Assembly (NCBI GenBank): GCA_024336345.1
Contig: JANFOG010000006.1
Location: 248,001 to 312,000 of the forward strand
Origin: Mariannaea sp. PMI_226
Lineage: Eukaryota > Ascomycota > Sordariomycetes > Hypocreales > Nectriaceae
Direction: 5' to 3'
DNA: 64,000 bases
How positions within the stretch are numbered: position 1 is the stretch's first letter; each line of letters starts with the position of its first letter. Both the position numbers and the translations under genes were made by a program. A model generated the notes under the pieces. It did no database searches. It was not told where the DNA came from and saw only the letters and a list, made by a program, of their open reading frames with translations. Below are positions 11,252-21,634 of the stretch, in pieces.

Positions 11252-12226
11252 GGCGATGGGTATCGAGTTAAAAAAACGAGGCAAACGAGGTGAGCGAGGC
11301 GATTCGAGGAGGGGTCGAACGTGGGGAAGCCCAGGGTTGTCAGATCGGGGTGGGAATCGGGCTCCGAGATACTGCGATACAATGCGCCGGGCGCAGCAGC
11401 AACCGCTGTTGAAGTCCTATAGAGTAGACTGTTGTTGATATGAACGGAGAGTTCGAGGGGAAGCGTTCGGGGGGTTTTGAAGCAGGCACGGCGAGGTTTA
11501 GCAAGGATCTTGGGGAGCAAATACTGGCTCACGAGGGGAGGCAAACAGCAGCAAAAGTGCAGATTTTGGGTCTAGGCGGCTTGACTCGTGGTGGAGCGCG
11601 ATGCGGGACGGAGGGTCCGACAGGGAGTTGGAAGGTTCCAGGCTTTCCAGGATGTACCTGGTCTCACTAACTCCCGCTGTAAATCGGTGATGTTAGTGGC
11701 CCGGCCGATCAGTCACAAGCCTGGGCATGCTACCTATGCGCAGCTCTTGCAGGACACCTCTGCATTCGATACAGGGCAGCCCATTCCCAACCCAGTAATC
11801 TCTAGCGTGAGCCACTATGTGCGATACCCGTCACACTTCTGCTCTGGAGCCTGAGGTGCCTATTTTTGGCAAAAAGTAACGTCCATCAACTAGGCAATTT
11901 GGTACAGCATTCTTGGAGAAGAAGCTGGACCTTGCTGCACACACGGTATCGATTTATGCATCTAAGCATATATACCCTATATATGCATAATATGTCATTG
12001 TTGATGGTCTGCTCATAGGCGCTCGTGCGCATTCTATTTAAACGTCACTTTAGGCATCGCATCTCGAAACTGACGAAAGGTACAAAACTCTCTCTATTCA
12101 TCAGCACACAAGCACGCATGCATGCACGCGCGCATACACCTCCTCTATTCATTGTCAAATCTCTGGCTCGTCCGTGGAGATCTTGGGTTTAGAATCCCAC
12201 TCAGGGTTCTCAAACGTTCGCCAAAC
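11252..12226. promoter_or_regulatory. Divergent promoter region PPT1 / ESS2
   Basis: These 975 bp lie between two start codons. The ESS2-proximal 300 bp is AT-rich, with a perfect inverted repeat at 11966-11986, an alternating GCATGCACGCGCGCATAC stretch near 12115 and CT-rich leader sequence. The PPT1-proximal part is G-rich on the plus strand, which is a pyrimidine-rich leader on the coding strand. No conserved ORF was seen. Confidence 0.5.
11966..11986. repeat. Perfect inverted repeat, 9-bp arms
   Basis: GCATATATA (11966-11974) and TATATATGC (11978-11986) are exact reverse complements separated by CCC. It sits 240 bp upstream of the ESS2 start codon, inside an AT-rich patch. It could be a binding site for a dimeric factor, or simply an AT-rich palindrome with no function. 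Confidence 0.6.
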
Positions 12227-13570
12227 ATGGACCCATCGCAGTCAGGCACCTCGAGCGCACTGGTACGCAAGAGAGTTGACACTGAGTTGATGCCGCCTCC
12301 ACCACCAGCAAAGAAGATCAAAAGACCCAAGAAAGTTCTGGATGAAGACGAATACACGGATACCCTTTCTCAGATTATAGCTCGCGATTTCTTTCCCGGC
12401 CTCTTAGAAACTGAAACTCAACAGGAGTATTTGGATGCTCTCGACTCCAAGGATGCTGCCTGGATCTCCAGCGCGGGCCGGAGGCTGCAACAAGTCATGA
12501 CACCAGGTCGGCGCAATCCTGCTGCGAGATCATTATCGAAACCAGTCATCAGCGGGGACCAAACACCATCAGCATATGGTGCGGATACGCCAGCATCATT
12601 CGCTTCTGTTGCTGCACCCCGACCACCGCGTCTCAGTGCTAATATGAGCCTTTCCAAATTTCAAGAAACATACACTAGTGAAGACAATGAAAGCTTCTAC
12701 AAGCTACTGGACAAACAGAACCAAAAGAAGGCGGAGAAGTATGCATGGCTTTGGCGAGGAAATAAACTCCCGTCAAAGCAAATGATCAAGCAGAAGGAGG
12801 TCGAGGACAGATTGAGCCAAACCCGGAGCCTTATAGATGATGGCTATAAGCGCGACCGCTTGGCTATCAAGGACAGGGACGATCGCCCTGCACGACCAGA
12901 CACATGGGATTCGAATCCTAAAAACACACTGATGTTTGGTCCGGATGGTGTGGAAGATGGCGTGGTCACCGTTTCCCAAAAAGCAGAGGAGGCGTCCAAA
13001 ATGGCACCAAAGTCCATCATGTACGCAAACACCCGAATGCCACAACCCCATGTTCTGGAAAGGCCGCCTTCTCCTACCATGTCAGCTGTGCGGGATGCTA
13101 TTGCAGGAAAGCCTCGCCGTGAAGACCAAGACTCTAGTGTTGTGGGAGGTGGGGAGACGCCCAGAGTCAATGGATACGCCTTTGTTGATGACGAAGACGA
13201 CGAGCCTGAACTAGCTGCCCCAGTCATTAATTTGGGACCAGGGGACGATTCTCCCAATCCTTTCAAGATACAGGACCAAAGAAAGAGAGAAAGCCTACAT
13301 GAGCGTATGGTTGATCGAATTGCAAAGTCAAAGAAAGAAGCGTCCAAGAATGGTCTTACCGGGAAAGTGGACAAAACTCCAGTGCCGAAATTCCCAAGCA
13401 GTCCTCGAGTTTCTGTCGGCTTGACCCCCGCTGCGAAGAGACTATGGAGCAACATGGGCACCCCTGGACGCACTCCAGGAAATTCCTTTGGTCAGTCGAC
13501 ACCAATGAAACCTAGAGGTTCGCTCTTGAGGTCTGTAAGTAGAGCCAGCTCGAGCTCTGGAGCGAAATAG
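12227..13570 (+). CDS. ESS2/DGCR14 (Bis1) nuclear splicing-associated protein
   Basis: A single exon encodes 447 aa. The frame is open 35 codons further upstream, but the methionine at 12227 (MDPSQSGTSS) leads directly into the conserved part and is preferred. Family blocks seen in order are: an acidic-aromatic N-terminal block (DEYTDTLSQIIARDFFPGL), the STPAs-like MTPGRR region, the coiled KFQETYTSEDNESFYKLLDKQ segment with AEKYAWLW, the NPFKIQDQRKRESLHERMVDR block, and the C-terminal LTPAAKRLWSNM motif. ESS-2 proteins associate with the spliceosomal C complex and modulate splice-site use. S. pombe Bis1 is the fungal counterpart. Several basic clusters (VRKR, KKIKRPKK) suit nuclear import. 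Disordered Pro/Ser linkers separate the conserved blocks. Confidence 0.93.
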   Translation: MDPSQSGTSSALVRKRVDTELMPPPPPAKKIKRPKKVLDEDEYTDTLSQIIARDFFPGLLETETQQEYLDALDSKDAAWISSAGRRLQQVMTPGRRNPAARSLSKPVISGDQTPSAYGADTPASFASVAAPRPPRLSANMSLSKFQETYTSEDNESFYKLLDKQNQKKAEKYAWLWRGNKLPSKQMIKQKEVEDRLSQTRSLIDDGYKRDRLAIKDRDDRPARPDTWDSNPKNTLMFGPDGVEDGVVTVSQKAEEASKMAPKSIMYANTRMPQPHVLERPPSPTMSAVRDAIAGKPRREDQDSSVVGGGETPRVNGYAFVDDEDDEPELAAPVINLGPGDDSPNPFKIQDQRKRESLHERMVDRIAKSKKEASKNGLTGKVDKTPVPKFPSSPRVSVGLTPAAKRLWSNMGTPGRTPGNSFGQSTPMKPRGSLLRSVSRASSSSGAK

Positions 13571-14134
13571 TGAAGAGAAAGGCGGCGGGCAGGAATGATA
13601 CCAAAAGCAACATGCTCATGAAAGCAGTTTAGATGAAGATGAGGAATTGAACGAAGAGTTTTGGAGTTTTCTGGATAATTTTTTGGAGTATTCACCACGA
13701 TCACCACGGCATCATGACTATTAGGAGGAACAGCATAGCAAGAATTTGGGTACAAGGCACAATTCAGGGATTCCAAGAGAACCAAACCGATAATTAGAGA
13801 TTTAATATATATCACGACAAAAAACAATCAGCAAGCTTTTCTTTTTCCTTTTTTTTTTAATCAAAGGCGACAAGGCAGTTTGCGTTCTCATGGTAGTACA
13901 AGGTGGATTAATTTATCATTTATTGGCTTTAGGCGTACCTGAAGCTAGAACCAAACCTCGGTAGTTGCATAAGTCTACAATGTACCTTGATATCGGGATC
14001 ATGGCAACTTTTCTGGGAAGAGGCTCTTGATTAAAACACCCCACGGTTGCAGCCCACCTTTACCCACAACCAAAGAGAGGCCCTTTTTCGATGCGCCCGC
14101 GGTCGTACGAGATCGTGCAGCTCCCACGTCCCAT
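13571..14134. other. Intergenic, ESS2 3' region and COQ8 upstream region
   Basis: These are two tandem plus-strand genes, so this 564-bp gap holds the ESS2 terminator and the COQ8 promoter. A T-rich run near 13840-13858 is the main landmark. The COQ8 frame stays open upstream to 14027, but the ATG at 14135 is preferred. Confidence 0.5.
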
Positions 14135-16300
14135 ATGAGGTTCGTCGACTTCGCAATCGACCTCGCGGCGGTCTTCAATGCCTCCCGGTCCGTCGCCTCC
14201 AAGCATGTCGCTCTGAGGGCCCGCCAAATCGACGTCTACAGCCGAACGTCGAGTGTTGCCGCATCGTTGAGAAGGAAAGCTGCCCACACGCCCTCACGAG
14301 CCCATGCACCGGAAGAGTCGGGCCAATCCAGCTCAGAAACTAAGGTTGAAAACAATAAGCCCATCATTGAAAAAGATGCAGTGGCACGGGAATCAGAGCT
14401 CAACCAAGAGCACGACAAGTCACAAGGAAGTGCAAAGACAGAAGAACTGAGGGGAAACATTGGCCAAAATAAAGCCAATTCTGAGACAGATGCCTTTGCT
14501 GAAGCTTTGGCAAGCTTGAGGTCGGCTCAAAACAAAGAGCAAGAGCTTGAATTGCCTTCTGGTGTCGACGTCAACATTTTCCACACCAGCCGAGGCTCCA
14601 ATATACTTGAGTCGGTCAGGAAACAGCGATATGCTTCCGTAAAAGGCCAAAAGCCGTCCGGAGGCGCTGCCAAGGAACACCCTTTACGTTACTGGCCTAA
14701 CCCACCTCCAATTCAAGCTGAGGAGAGCCCTGCGCCGCCTGCGCTAGCTCCCGAACGAGTCGAGACCAAGGTTGAAGACCCTGTGAAGTCAGAAGAGGAG
14801 CCGGAGCCTGCAATCCCAGAGGAACCAGTACCGAAAGCTGAGGAGAAGGAGCCCATACGTACCACCTCGGCCAGCAACGTTGCAGAGACAATCGCCCAAG
14901 CAGTTCGCGAGAATGCACCACCTCCTAGTTCCCAGGATCCAGTTGCCAACCCTCTACACCGTCCTGCTTCAGCACATGCGCTGCGCGAATCCGCCGTGCC
15001 CTCCTCCCGTCTGAGCCGCATATGGAATTACAGCGGCCTTGCTGCCGGTATGCTGGGAGGCGCCGTGTCGGAGGGTTTCAGTCGAGCCCTTGGTGGTGGC
15101 GGCCAAGGCTCAGTTCTGCTGAGCGGCAAGAACATGGAGCGTCTGGTAGCCAAGCTCTCGCGTATGCGCGGTGCTGCTCTTAAGCTCGGCCAGATGATGA
15201 GCTTCCAGGACACTAAAATGCTCCCGGCACCTATTCAGGAGGTTCTACAGCGTGTTCAGGATCGCGCAGACTATATGCCCGCTTGGCAACGTGACAAGGT
15301 GCTCGTATCCAATCTTGGTCCAGAGTGGCGGGAGCTATTCAGCGAATTTGAGGACAAGCCCATCGCTGCTGCTTCTATCGGCCAGGTGCACAAGGCGGTC
15401 CTTAAGTCTAACGGTCGTCGTGTTGCCGTGAAGATCCAGTTCCCTGGTGTGGCTGACTCCATCAACTCAGACCTGGACAACCTCAGCATTCTCCTAACAG
15501 CCACTAAGCTCCTCCCCAAGGGACTCTACCTCAACAAGACGATTGATAACGCCCGCCTCGAGCTCGGCTGGGAATGCGACTACGTGCGCGAGGCCGAGTG
15601 TGCGACCCGCTACAAGGAGCTCCTCGGTTCGGAAGACGACGTCTTTGTTGTGCCCTCCGTCTACGGCGAGGCCTCGGGAAAGCAGGTTCTCACCATGGAT
15701 TGGATGGATGGCATCGGCGTCACCCGCGTCAAGTCCTTTACGCAGGAGCAGCGCGACTGGATTGGCACTCAGATCCTACGCCTTTGCCTTCGAGAAATCA
15801 CAGAGTTCAAGTTCATGCAGACCGACCCCAACTGGACAAACTTCCTCTACAACGCCGACACCAGCAAACTCGAGCTGCTCGACTTTGGCGCCTCGCGTGA
15901 GTACCCGGACAAATTTGTCACCGAGTACGTCCGGCTCCTCGAAGCAGCCTCCCGCGGCGACCGTGCCACAGTCAAGCGTCTCTCTGAGAGCCTGGGCTAC
16001 CTGACTGGCCACGAGAGCAAAGCCATGATTGAGGCTCACACCATGTCGGTCCTCACCCTCGCCGAGCCCTTCCTCTCTTCCGCCCCTGAGGTCTACGACT
16101 TCAAGGACCAGACCATCACCGAGCGCGTCAAGGCCCTGATCCCGGTCATGCTGCACGAGCGCCTTGCGCCTCCGCCTGAAGAGACATACAGTCTGCACCG
16201 GAAGCTGAGCGGCGCGTTCCTCTTGTGCGCCCGTCTAGGAAGCAAGGTGCGCTGTCGCGAAATGTTTGAGCAGAGTCTGGCCAAGGGAGGTTTTATTTAA
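14135..16300 (+). CDS. COQ8: COQ8/ABC1-family atypical kinase, ubiquinone biosynthesis
   Basis: A single exon of 721 codons. The start at 14135 (MRFVDFAIDL) is chosen because a hydrophobic and basic N-terminus fits mitochondrial import; an upstream in-frame ATG at 14027 would add 36 residues. After a long variable, acidic linker (about residues 60-290) comes the UbiB fold. It contains the KxGQ signature (ALKLGQ, about residue 348), the Ala-rich nucleotide loop (AAASIGQVHKA, about 411), VAVKIQFPG with the invariant Lys, DPNWTNFLYN and LLDFGASREY (about 582). Coq8 is a matrix-facing inner-membrane ATPase/atypical kinase that stabilises the CoQ synthome. It is larger than yeast Coq8 because of the linker. 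The stop codon opens an A25 run. It converges on RRP36. Confidence 0.96.
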   Translation: MRFVDFAIDLAAVFNASRSVASKHVALRARQIDVYSRTSSVAASLRRKAAHTPSRAHAPEESGQSSSETKVENNKPIIEKDAVARESELNQEHDKSQGSAKTEELRGNIGQNKANSETDAFAEALASLRSAQNKEQELELPSGVDVNIFHTSRGSNILESVRKQRYASVKGQKPSGGAAKEHPLRYWPNPPPIQAEESPAPPALAPERVETKVEDPVKSEEEPEPAIPEEPVPKAEEKEPIRTTSASNVAETIAQAVRENAPPPSSQDPVANPLHRPASAHALRESAVPSSRLSRIWNYSGLAAGMLGGAVSEGFSRALGGGGQGSVLLSGKNMERLVAKLSRMRGAALKLGQMMSFQDTKMLPAPIQEVLQRVQDRADYMPAWQRDKVLVSNLGPEWRELFSEFEDKPIAAASIGQVHKAVLKSNGRRVAVKIQFPGVADSINSDLDNLSILLTATKLLPKGLYLNKTIDNARLELGWECDYVREAECATRYKELLGSEDDVFVVPSVYGEASGKQVLTMDWMDGIGVTRVKSFTQEQRDWIGTQILRLCLREITEFKFMQTDPNWTNFLYNADTSKLELLDFGASREYPDKFVTEYVRLLEAASRGDRATVKRLSESLGYLTGHESKAMIEAHTMSVLTLAEPFLSSAPEVYDFKDQTITERVKALIPVMLHERLAPPPEETYSLHRKLSGAFLLCARLGSKVRCREMFEQSLAKGGFI

Positions 16301-16323
16301 AAAAAAAAAAAAAAAAAAAAAAA
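16299..16323. repeat. A25 homopolymer starting inside the COQ8 stop codon
   Basis: The TAA stop (16298-16300) is followed without a break by A residues up to 16323. It would be prone to length change and to internal oligo-dT priming in cDNA work. Confidence 0.9.
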
Positions 16324-16664
16324 GGAAGGGAACCGGCATGGTAAAGCGAAAAACTCTCTACTTTGATTCCTCAAAATTTTTTTTTTATTTGTATAACCAT
16401 GTAACATTATCTTGTTATTTTACGAAGCCATTTTTATGGGTGTACCACCAGCGCTAGACCATCTAAAAACGGGTTGGAAGGGGTATATCTAATAGAGCAT
16501 CTATAAAAAGCATTACCAGTAATAAAAAAAGAAGAGGGACGGAGACGTTTCGACATGAGTTACGCACACTACACGACCATCTTCGTTCAAAGAGCATAAT
16601 GAAGACATCATCTCGAGGAACAGTATTTCTCTTACGGTTTGATAAAACAAAGGATTTCGCTTGC
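16324..16664. other. Short convergent intergenic region COQ8 / RRP36
   Basis: The gap between two facing stop codons is AT-rich (T-run at about 16377-16388). It should contain both polyadenylation regions. No ORF of interest was seen. Confidence 0.5.
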
Positions 16665-17707
16665 TTAATCACGAGACCTTCGTTGCAGGGAACCCAGCTC
16701 CTTCTTCTCCTTACCAGCAACCTTCTTCCGCTTCCGCTCAATCGCTCGGTCAACCTGGCCCTTGCTCATGCTGGCGTAGCGGTCCACGAGGAGCTGCTTC
16801 TTCTGCTCGCTCTTCTTGAGGTAGAATGGCGTCTTGCCCTGGGCGACGAGCTCCTTCTCCCGCTTGCGGTGCTCATTCAGCAGGTTCTGCGCCTCCTCCT
16901 TTCGCTGGCGAGACTTCTTCTTAGACTCTATTGAGAGGACCTCTCTCTTGAGGGCCTCCTTCTCCTCCGGATTCTTGGTCTTCTTCACCTGGGCTCGCAG
17001 GTCGGCTAGCTCCTTCTCGCGGTACTCGTCCAGGAAAGCATAGTTTTTCTTGGCCTTCTCCTCGTCCAGGCGGCCGACGAGGGGGTCGAATCGGGGGTCA
17101 CGGTACTGCCGGCGGGGGTTCTCGTCGGCCATGAACTCGCGACGGCGGGAGACTGGTCTTTTGGATGATTGTTCTTGGGGCGCATGCTTGGAGCTACGCT
17201 TCAGCTTGGAGTCATCCTTTGCGGAGCGCGAGGTGGTAGAGGATTTGCGAGCGGACAAGGACTGCCGCCGGTCATCTTCTTCGGCAGTAGTGTTTGCTGT
17301 TGTTGTAGTTTTTGATTTGCGCTTCGAGGGCGGTAGAGATGCTTGAGCTTTTGCAAGGGCGCCGAATGAGACGGATGAAAGGTCTATTTTTGGTGCGGAC
17401 TCTTCTTGGTCGTCCTGGTGGATGTGTAAGTACATATGGGTGGGAAATCGAATAAGATACGGGAAGAGCATACATCTTCATCATCTTCAGAGCCTGGCTC
17501 CGAACCTGTTTCATTATCGCTTCCATCGTCATCATCGTCGTCATCGTCATCGTCCTGGTTGTGTCGACGGGTTGATCGTTCCTCAACCTCATCATCCCCG
17601 CTAGATGATGCTTGGCTGTCTTCCGCATCCACCTCCCAATCGTCCTCTCGTCTGGGACGCACACGCCGTTGAAGGCCGGTCGAGCCAATCTTGCGTTTCA
17701 ATGCCAT
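16665..17707 (-). CDS. RRP36: rRNA biogenesis protein RRP36
   Basis: Exons 17474-17707 and 16665-17414 give 327 aa. The first exon encodes a Lys/Arg-rich start and a long Asp/Glu/Ser tract including a run of ten Asp. The second exon carries the family signature: the FMADENPRRQYRDPRFDPLVG box, the YREKELADLR helix and the C-terminal TPFYLKKSEQKKQLLVDRYASM block followed by basic residues. Rrp36 is a nucleolar component of 90S pre-ribosomes needed for early cleavages of pre-rRNA and 18S production. The 59-nt intron has GTATGC and a CAG end. The gene is divergent from the HAD gene at 18308 with 600 bp between them, and convergent with COQ8. Confidence 0.96.
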
Positions 17708-18307
17708 CTTGTATGTTTTTTTGTGAGAACGGATCGTCTTCCGATTATATGTGTCGAATGTCGAGTGGTGTAGGTGCGTTCAAGATGGATGGCTTACACT
17801 ACGAGCAAACTTCTCGAAGAATGGGTATGTACTTTTTTCTTGCCAGCCGAATAGATAAGCATTAGCTGGAGAAATGTTGATCTTATCACTAGACCCGATA
17901 GTTGCATAAGTCAAACGGCCCTTGCCCTTGCTCCAAAAATCAAACCAAGCTAAGCCGAAACAAGGGTTCGAGAACTGTGCATTACAATACGTACAATACG
18001 TACCTACGCATGTACTGTGTGGTACTGCCTTGCCTAATAGCATTTATGCCCCGCGATCGGCCCCTTGGACCCTTCAAGTCGGGAAGTGCGAAAGAGACTT
18101 TGTTAGCGCGCAAACTGCTACATTCTCAACTACCCTTACCTTAATCGACAGACAACCAAAGGGCAAGTGAGAAGGAAAAAAATTAAAATAAAAAAGGGTC
18201 AACTCACGAAACGAGGCGCGAAATAGGAGGACGAGATTGATATTCGTTGTTGGCGTACTATCGCAAACATCTCTCTCTTTCACTCTCCATTTCCCTCCCC
18301 CCAACAC
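17708..18307. promoter_or_regulatory. Divergent promoter region RRP36 / HAD-family gene
   Basis: This is a 600-bp region between start codons. A repeated AATACGTAC pair occurs at about 17988-18006, and CT-rich sequence precedes the plus-strand ATG (18268-18300). No RNA gene or ORF with a recognisable product was seen. Confidence 0.5.
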
Positions 18308-19546
18308 ATGCCACCTCTCGCCAGATCAAGTCGGGTTTTCGACCAGTATATATCTGGGTTGATACGCACATTCTCACTTGTCCAACCTTCGACAACGTCT
18401 CCATATGCAACTCCCGCCTCGCAGACTCCCTCAGTCAACCCCTCAACTTCGAATTCGAATCAACATCAACCACCACCTGCTACATTGATACCGCTCTACG
18501 CGCCAGAACTGCGCAAGGCCTCTAGAATGGGTGACTACACAATTCCTCAAGAGTCAAAGAAGGAGAAGCGCCGGCAGCAGCACCAGCAGCAGAAAGACAC
18601 AGCCATGACTACTACCTCATCGAATGTTCCGAGCTTCCAGGTCGCTATCCCGGGCTTAACGTTAATACAACAACCTCATAGTGGCTTTAGCATTACGTAC
18701 GTCGCGATCACGCCTTTCACTGTTCCCCTTGCCATCTTCCCCATTTGTCACTATTCAAACATGCTCTCCTAACCCCGCCATCTGTCTCAACTTTCTAGAA
18801 CACCATCACAACCCATCCCTACGCCAAGCTCAATATCAGCCGCCAAGAAACGACAATCGTCTCTACCAGCAGTCCCAAGCGCCGCCTCCGGCGGTGTCCC
18901 TGAACCAACGCCGCAATACCTAACCCAGGCCCTCCTCGACCCTTACGCTCTCCCTCAACCTCGTCGCATTCTTCTCATCATGGACCTCAACGGCACCCTC
19001 CTCTACCGCCCCAACAGGAAGAAGCCCTTCAACTTCGTCGAGCGCCCCCACGCCAAAGAATTCCTCTCTTACTGCCTCAGCACCTTCTACGTCGCAATCT
19101 GGTCATCTGCTCGGCCGGAAAATGTCTCCAAAATGGTAGACAAGCTGCTCCTGCCTGCCCAGCGCGATCGCTGCCTCCTCATTTGGGCTCGCGACCGCTT
19201 TGGCCTGAGCCCAGAGCAGTACAATATGAAAGTCCAGGTCTACAAGCGCCTTTCCAGCATATGGAATCACCCCCGCATAAAATCTTCGCATCCAACTGCC
19301 TCGCGTGGTGGCTGCTGGGACCAGACCAATACGGTGCTCGTTGACGACTCCCTCGAAAAGGCCCGCTCTGAGCCCTTCAATCTCCTCCAGATCCCCGAGT
19401 TTTCAGGCCTCGCAAGCGAACAGGCCGATGTGTTGCCCCAAGTACATGACTACTTGAATATGCTGTCCTACCAGGGCGACATAAGTCGATATCTACGCAT
19501 ACAACCGTTCAAGCTTGATCCCAGCTATCAACTACCGCCTGAGTGA
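18308..19546 (+). CDS. FCP1/NIF-type HAD-superfamily protein with DxN motif
   Basis: Exons 18308-18696 and 18799-19546 join in phase to 378 aa. The first 170 residues are low-complexity (Ser/Pro/Gln) with a short basic stretch. The FCP1 homology region then begins. Motif I reads MDLNGT with D192 and N194, so the second acidic residue of the usual DxDx(T/V) is Asn. AIWSSARPENV matches the motif II Ser region, and NTVLVDDSLEKA supplies the motif IV Asp pair. The fold is shared by CTD phosphatases, Nem1/Dullard and Tim50. The Asp-to-Asn change suggests altered or lost phosphatase activity; related DLNG-type proteins occur in plants and fungi. No transmembrane segment or clear targeting signal is visible, which argues against Tim50. 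The substrate is unknown. Confidence 0.85.
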
Positions 19547-19995
19547 ACGATGAATGGACGGCACAAAATCGACGTAATGGGCCAGTAAAAAGAAGAAACC
19601 AAGTTCTAATCATTGGAACTGAGTATCCAAATCACCGGTACACAAGAACACCTGTTAGGGTATGTCCTACAACGTATAGAACTGGATGATAGAAACAGCC
19701 ATGCTCTGACGAAACAGTTAACATGCACAAGCCGAATTAAGACACAGGACTTCTGTTTTCATGGTTCGACAAAAGCATTGTTTGCGCCTATTGTCTGAAT
19801 TTTTTTTTCTTTATTTTTGTCTCTAAAAGTGACCATTTGCGGGCATCATGTCTCCAACATGCTACCCGGCCAGAGAGGGCCAACCCAGGCCACACCGGCC
19901 TGCCTTTACCATCATGATTCCTTTTACCCTCCCAATGTCATTGTTAACCGTAAACCATTATCATCATTTCCTTCTCCATCATACTATTGAACCAT
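19547..19995. other. Convergent intergenic region, HAD gene / eEF1B-gamma
   Basis: This is a 449-bp gap between facing stop codons. A T-rich run at 19801-19820 and AT-rich sequence are compatible with 3' end formation. No ORF of interest was seen. Confidence 0.5.
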
Positions 19996-21634
19996 TTATT
20001 TGAAGACCTTGCCGTCAGCGCTGGGGAGCTCCTTGCCATCGACAACGATGCCCTTCTCCCAGCCCCAGTTGTCAGAGACGAACTGGCGGTCCTCCTCCTT
20101 GGTGGGGTCGAGCTTGGTGAAGCTGTAGCTCTCGTAGTCGGGAGCAACGTCGAAGACGGGCAGGTAGTCCTGGCCGCGGATGACGAAGGCACCCTGGATG
20201 ACGGAAGCGTTGTTCTCGCCATAGACGGCAGCACAGCCGAAGAGGTACTTGCGAGAGCCCTCAAGACGGTTGTTGAAGCCACCAATCAAGTTGTTGGACA
20301 TGAAGACGAGGGTAAGCTCGTCGTTGTACTTGTAGTCGACCTTCCACAGGGAGTATTCACCCTCACCGTCGAACTTCATGTTCTCAAAGAACCACTTCAT
20401 GGCGGCGTCATGGTCCTTCTCGTTAGAGTAGGTTCGCTTCCACTCATCAAGGGGCATGGAGGCCTTAGGGAGAGCCTCAATGGGGTGCTTGGGCTTAGGG
20501 GCCTCCTCAGCAGCGGGGGCGGGGGCCGCCTCCTTCTTGGGGGCCTCCTTCTTGGGCTGCTCCTTCTTGGGCTGCTCAGGCTTCTTGGGGGGAGTGTTGG
20601 TGAAGGCAGGAGTCTCGAGGAGCTCGATCTTCTCAGCAACAGAGGAGAAGATCTCCTGGTTGCGGATAGTCTCGAACCATCGGGTGACGTGGGGGTGCTC
20701 CTCACGGAACTGCTTGTCGAAGAACCACTGGAAGCCGCGCTGGGCAATGCCGGCAACGAAAAGATCAGCAAGGGTGATACGCTCACCAACGAGATAGGTG
20801 GTGTTGGCGAGGTGAGCCTCGAGAACACCAACGGCCTTCAAGGCAGCCTGCTGGTTCTCCTCAACAGTCTTCTTGTTGTAGGGGAGACGACCAGTGAGAC
20901 GACCGTGCCAGTCACCGAGGGCGCAAAGGATCTCGGTGTTGGAGAAGGAGAGCCACTTCAGGATGGAAGCATAGCTAATCAACAATATTAGTATAGAGAA
21001 TCTTTTACCATCAAGATTTTTGTGAGGGGAAACACTTACTCCTGCTTGGTCTTGCCAAGGAGGGTGGTCTTCTCATTCTGGGAGGTGACTATGGCGGGGT
21101 TAGCAAATGTGGCCCCAAGACGATATTTCGGCAGAAATTGTGCAGAAGCGAGCAAGTTGCAGGGGTCAGAAGTTAGGCTTTATCCACAAATTGCATTTTC
21201 GTAAAAATGCAATTCAGACAGGGATAACTGTATTTGAATAGGCTAGGTCATCATTCGAAAATGGGGCAGGGAGGCTCGCTAGGCAAGGAGGGGGAAAATA
21301 ATGTGGTATGATGTGTTCGGGGGTTCAACGTACAGTAAACGGCGATGGCGATGGCCTCAGAGAGAGCAAAGCCGTCCTCGCCAACGAAGGCGGGGATCTT
21401 GCCCAGGCCGTTGGCCTTGAGGTGCTCAGGGGTAGCCTCAGGGGTGGAAGGGACCTCGACAACGTTGATGTCGAGGTTGTTGGCCTTCGCGACGGCCTTG
21501 ATGGCGGTCGAGCGAGAGTTGTTCTGCAGAGAGGGAGAAAAAAATCACCAGTCAGCAGCTGAAGGCGATGCAGATGCAGAGCGTCAGGGCACAGGTAGTA
21601 ATACCTCACGGGTGTACAGAGTTCCGAAAGGCAT
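19996..21634 (-). CDS. Translation elongation factor eEF1B gamma subunit
   Basis: Exons 21605-21634, 21334-21523, 21040-21088 and 19996-20974 give 415 aa. The N-terminal GST-like fold spans about residues 1-200 (MPFGTLYT start; GKIPAFVG; SEAIAI; LADLFVAGIAQRGF). A Lys/Pro/Glu/Ala linker (KKEQPKKEAPKKE) follows. The EF1G domain fills the C-terminus (HDAAMKWFFENM, GEYSLWKVDYKYN, GWEKGIVVDGKELPSADGKVFK). The protein scaffolds the eEF1B nucleotide-exchange complex that recharges eEF1A. Codon choice is strongly biased (CTC, GAG, AAG), as expected for a very highly expressed gene. That bias leaves a 334-codon antisense frame open. The first coding exon is only 30 nt. The gene is divergent from uS9m. 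Confidence 0.97.

Noticed and set aside
14027..14134. Upstream ATG extending COQ8 by 36 residues
   Set aside because: The extension is not targeting-like, and the ATG at 14135 gives a better mitochondrial N-terminus. An alternative start cannot be fully excluded.
19987..20991. 334-codon open frame antisense to eEF1B-gamma
   Set aside because: Strong codon bias of the highly expressed sense gene removes antisense stops. The antisense peptide has no family features.
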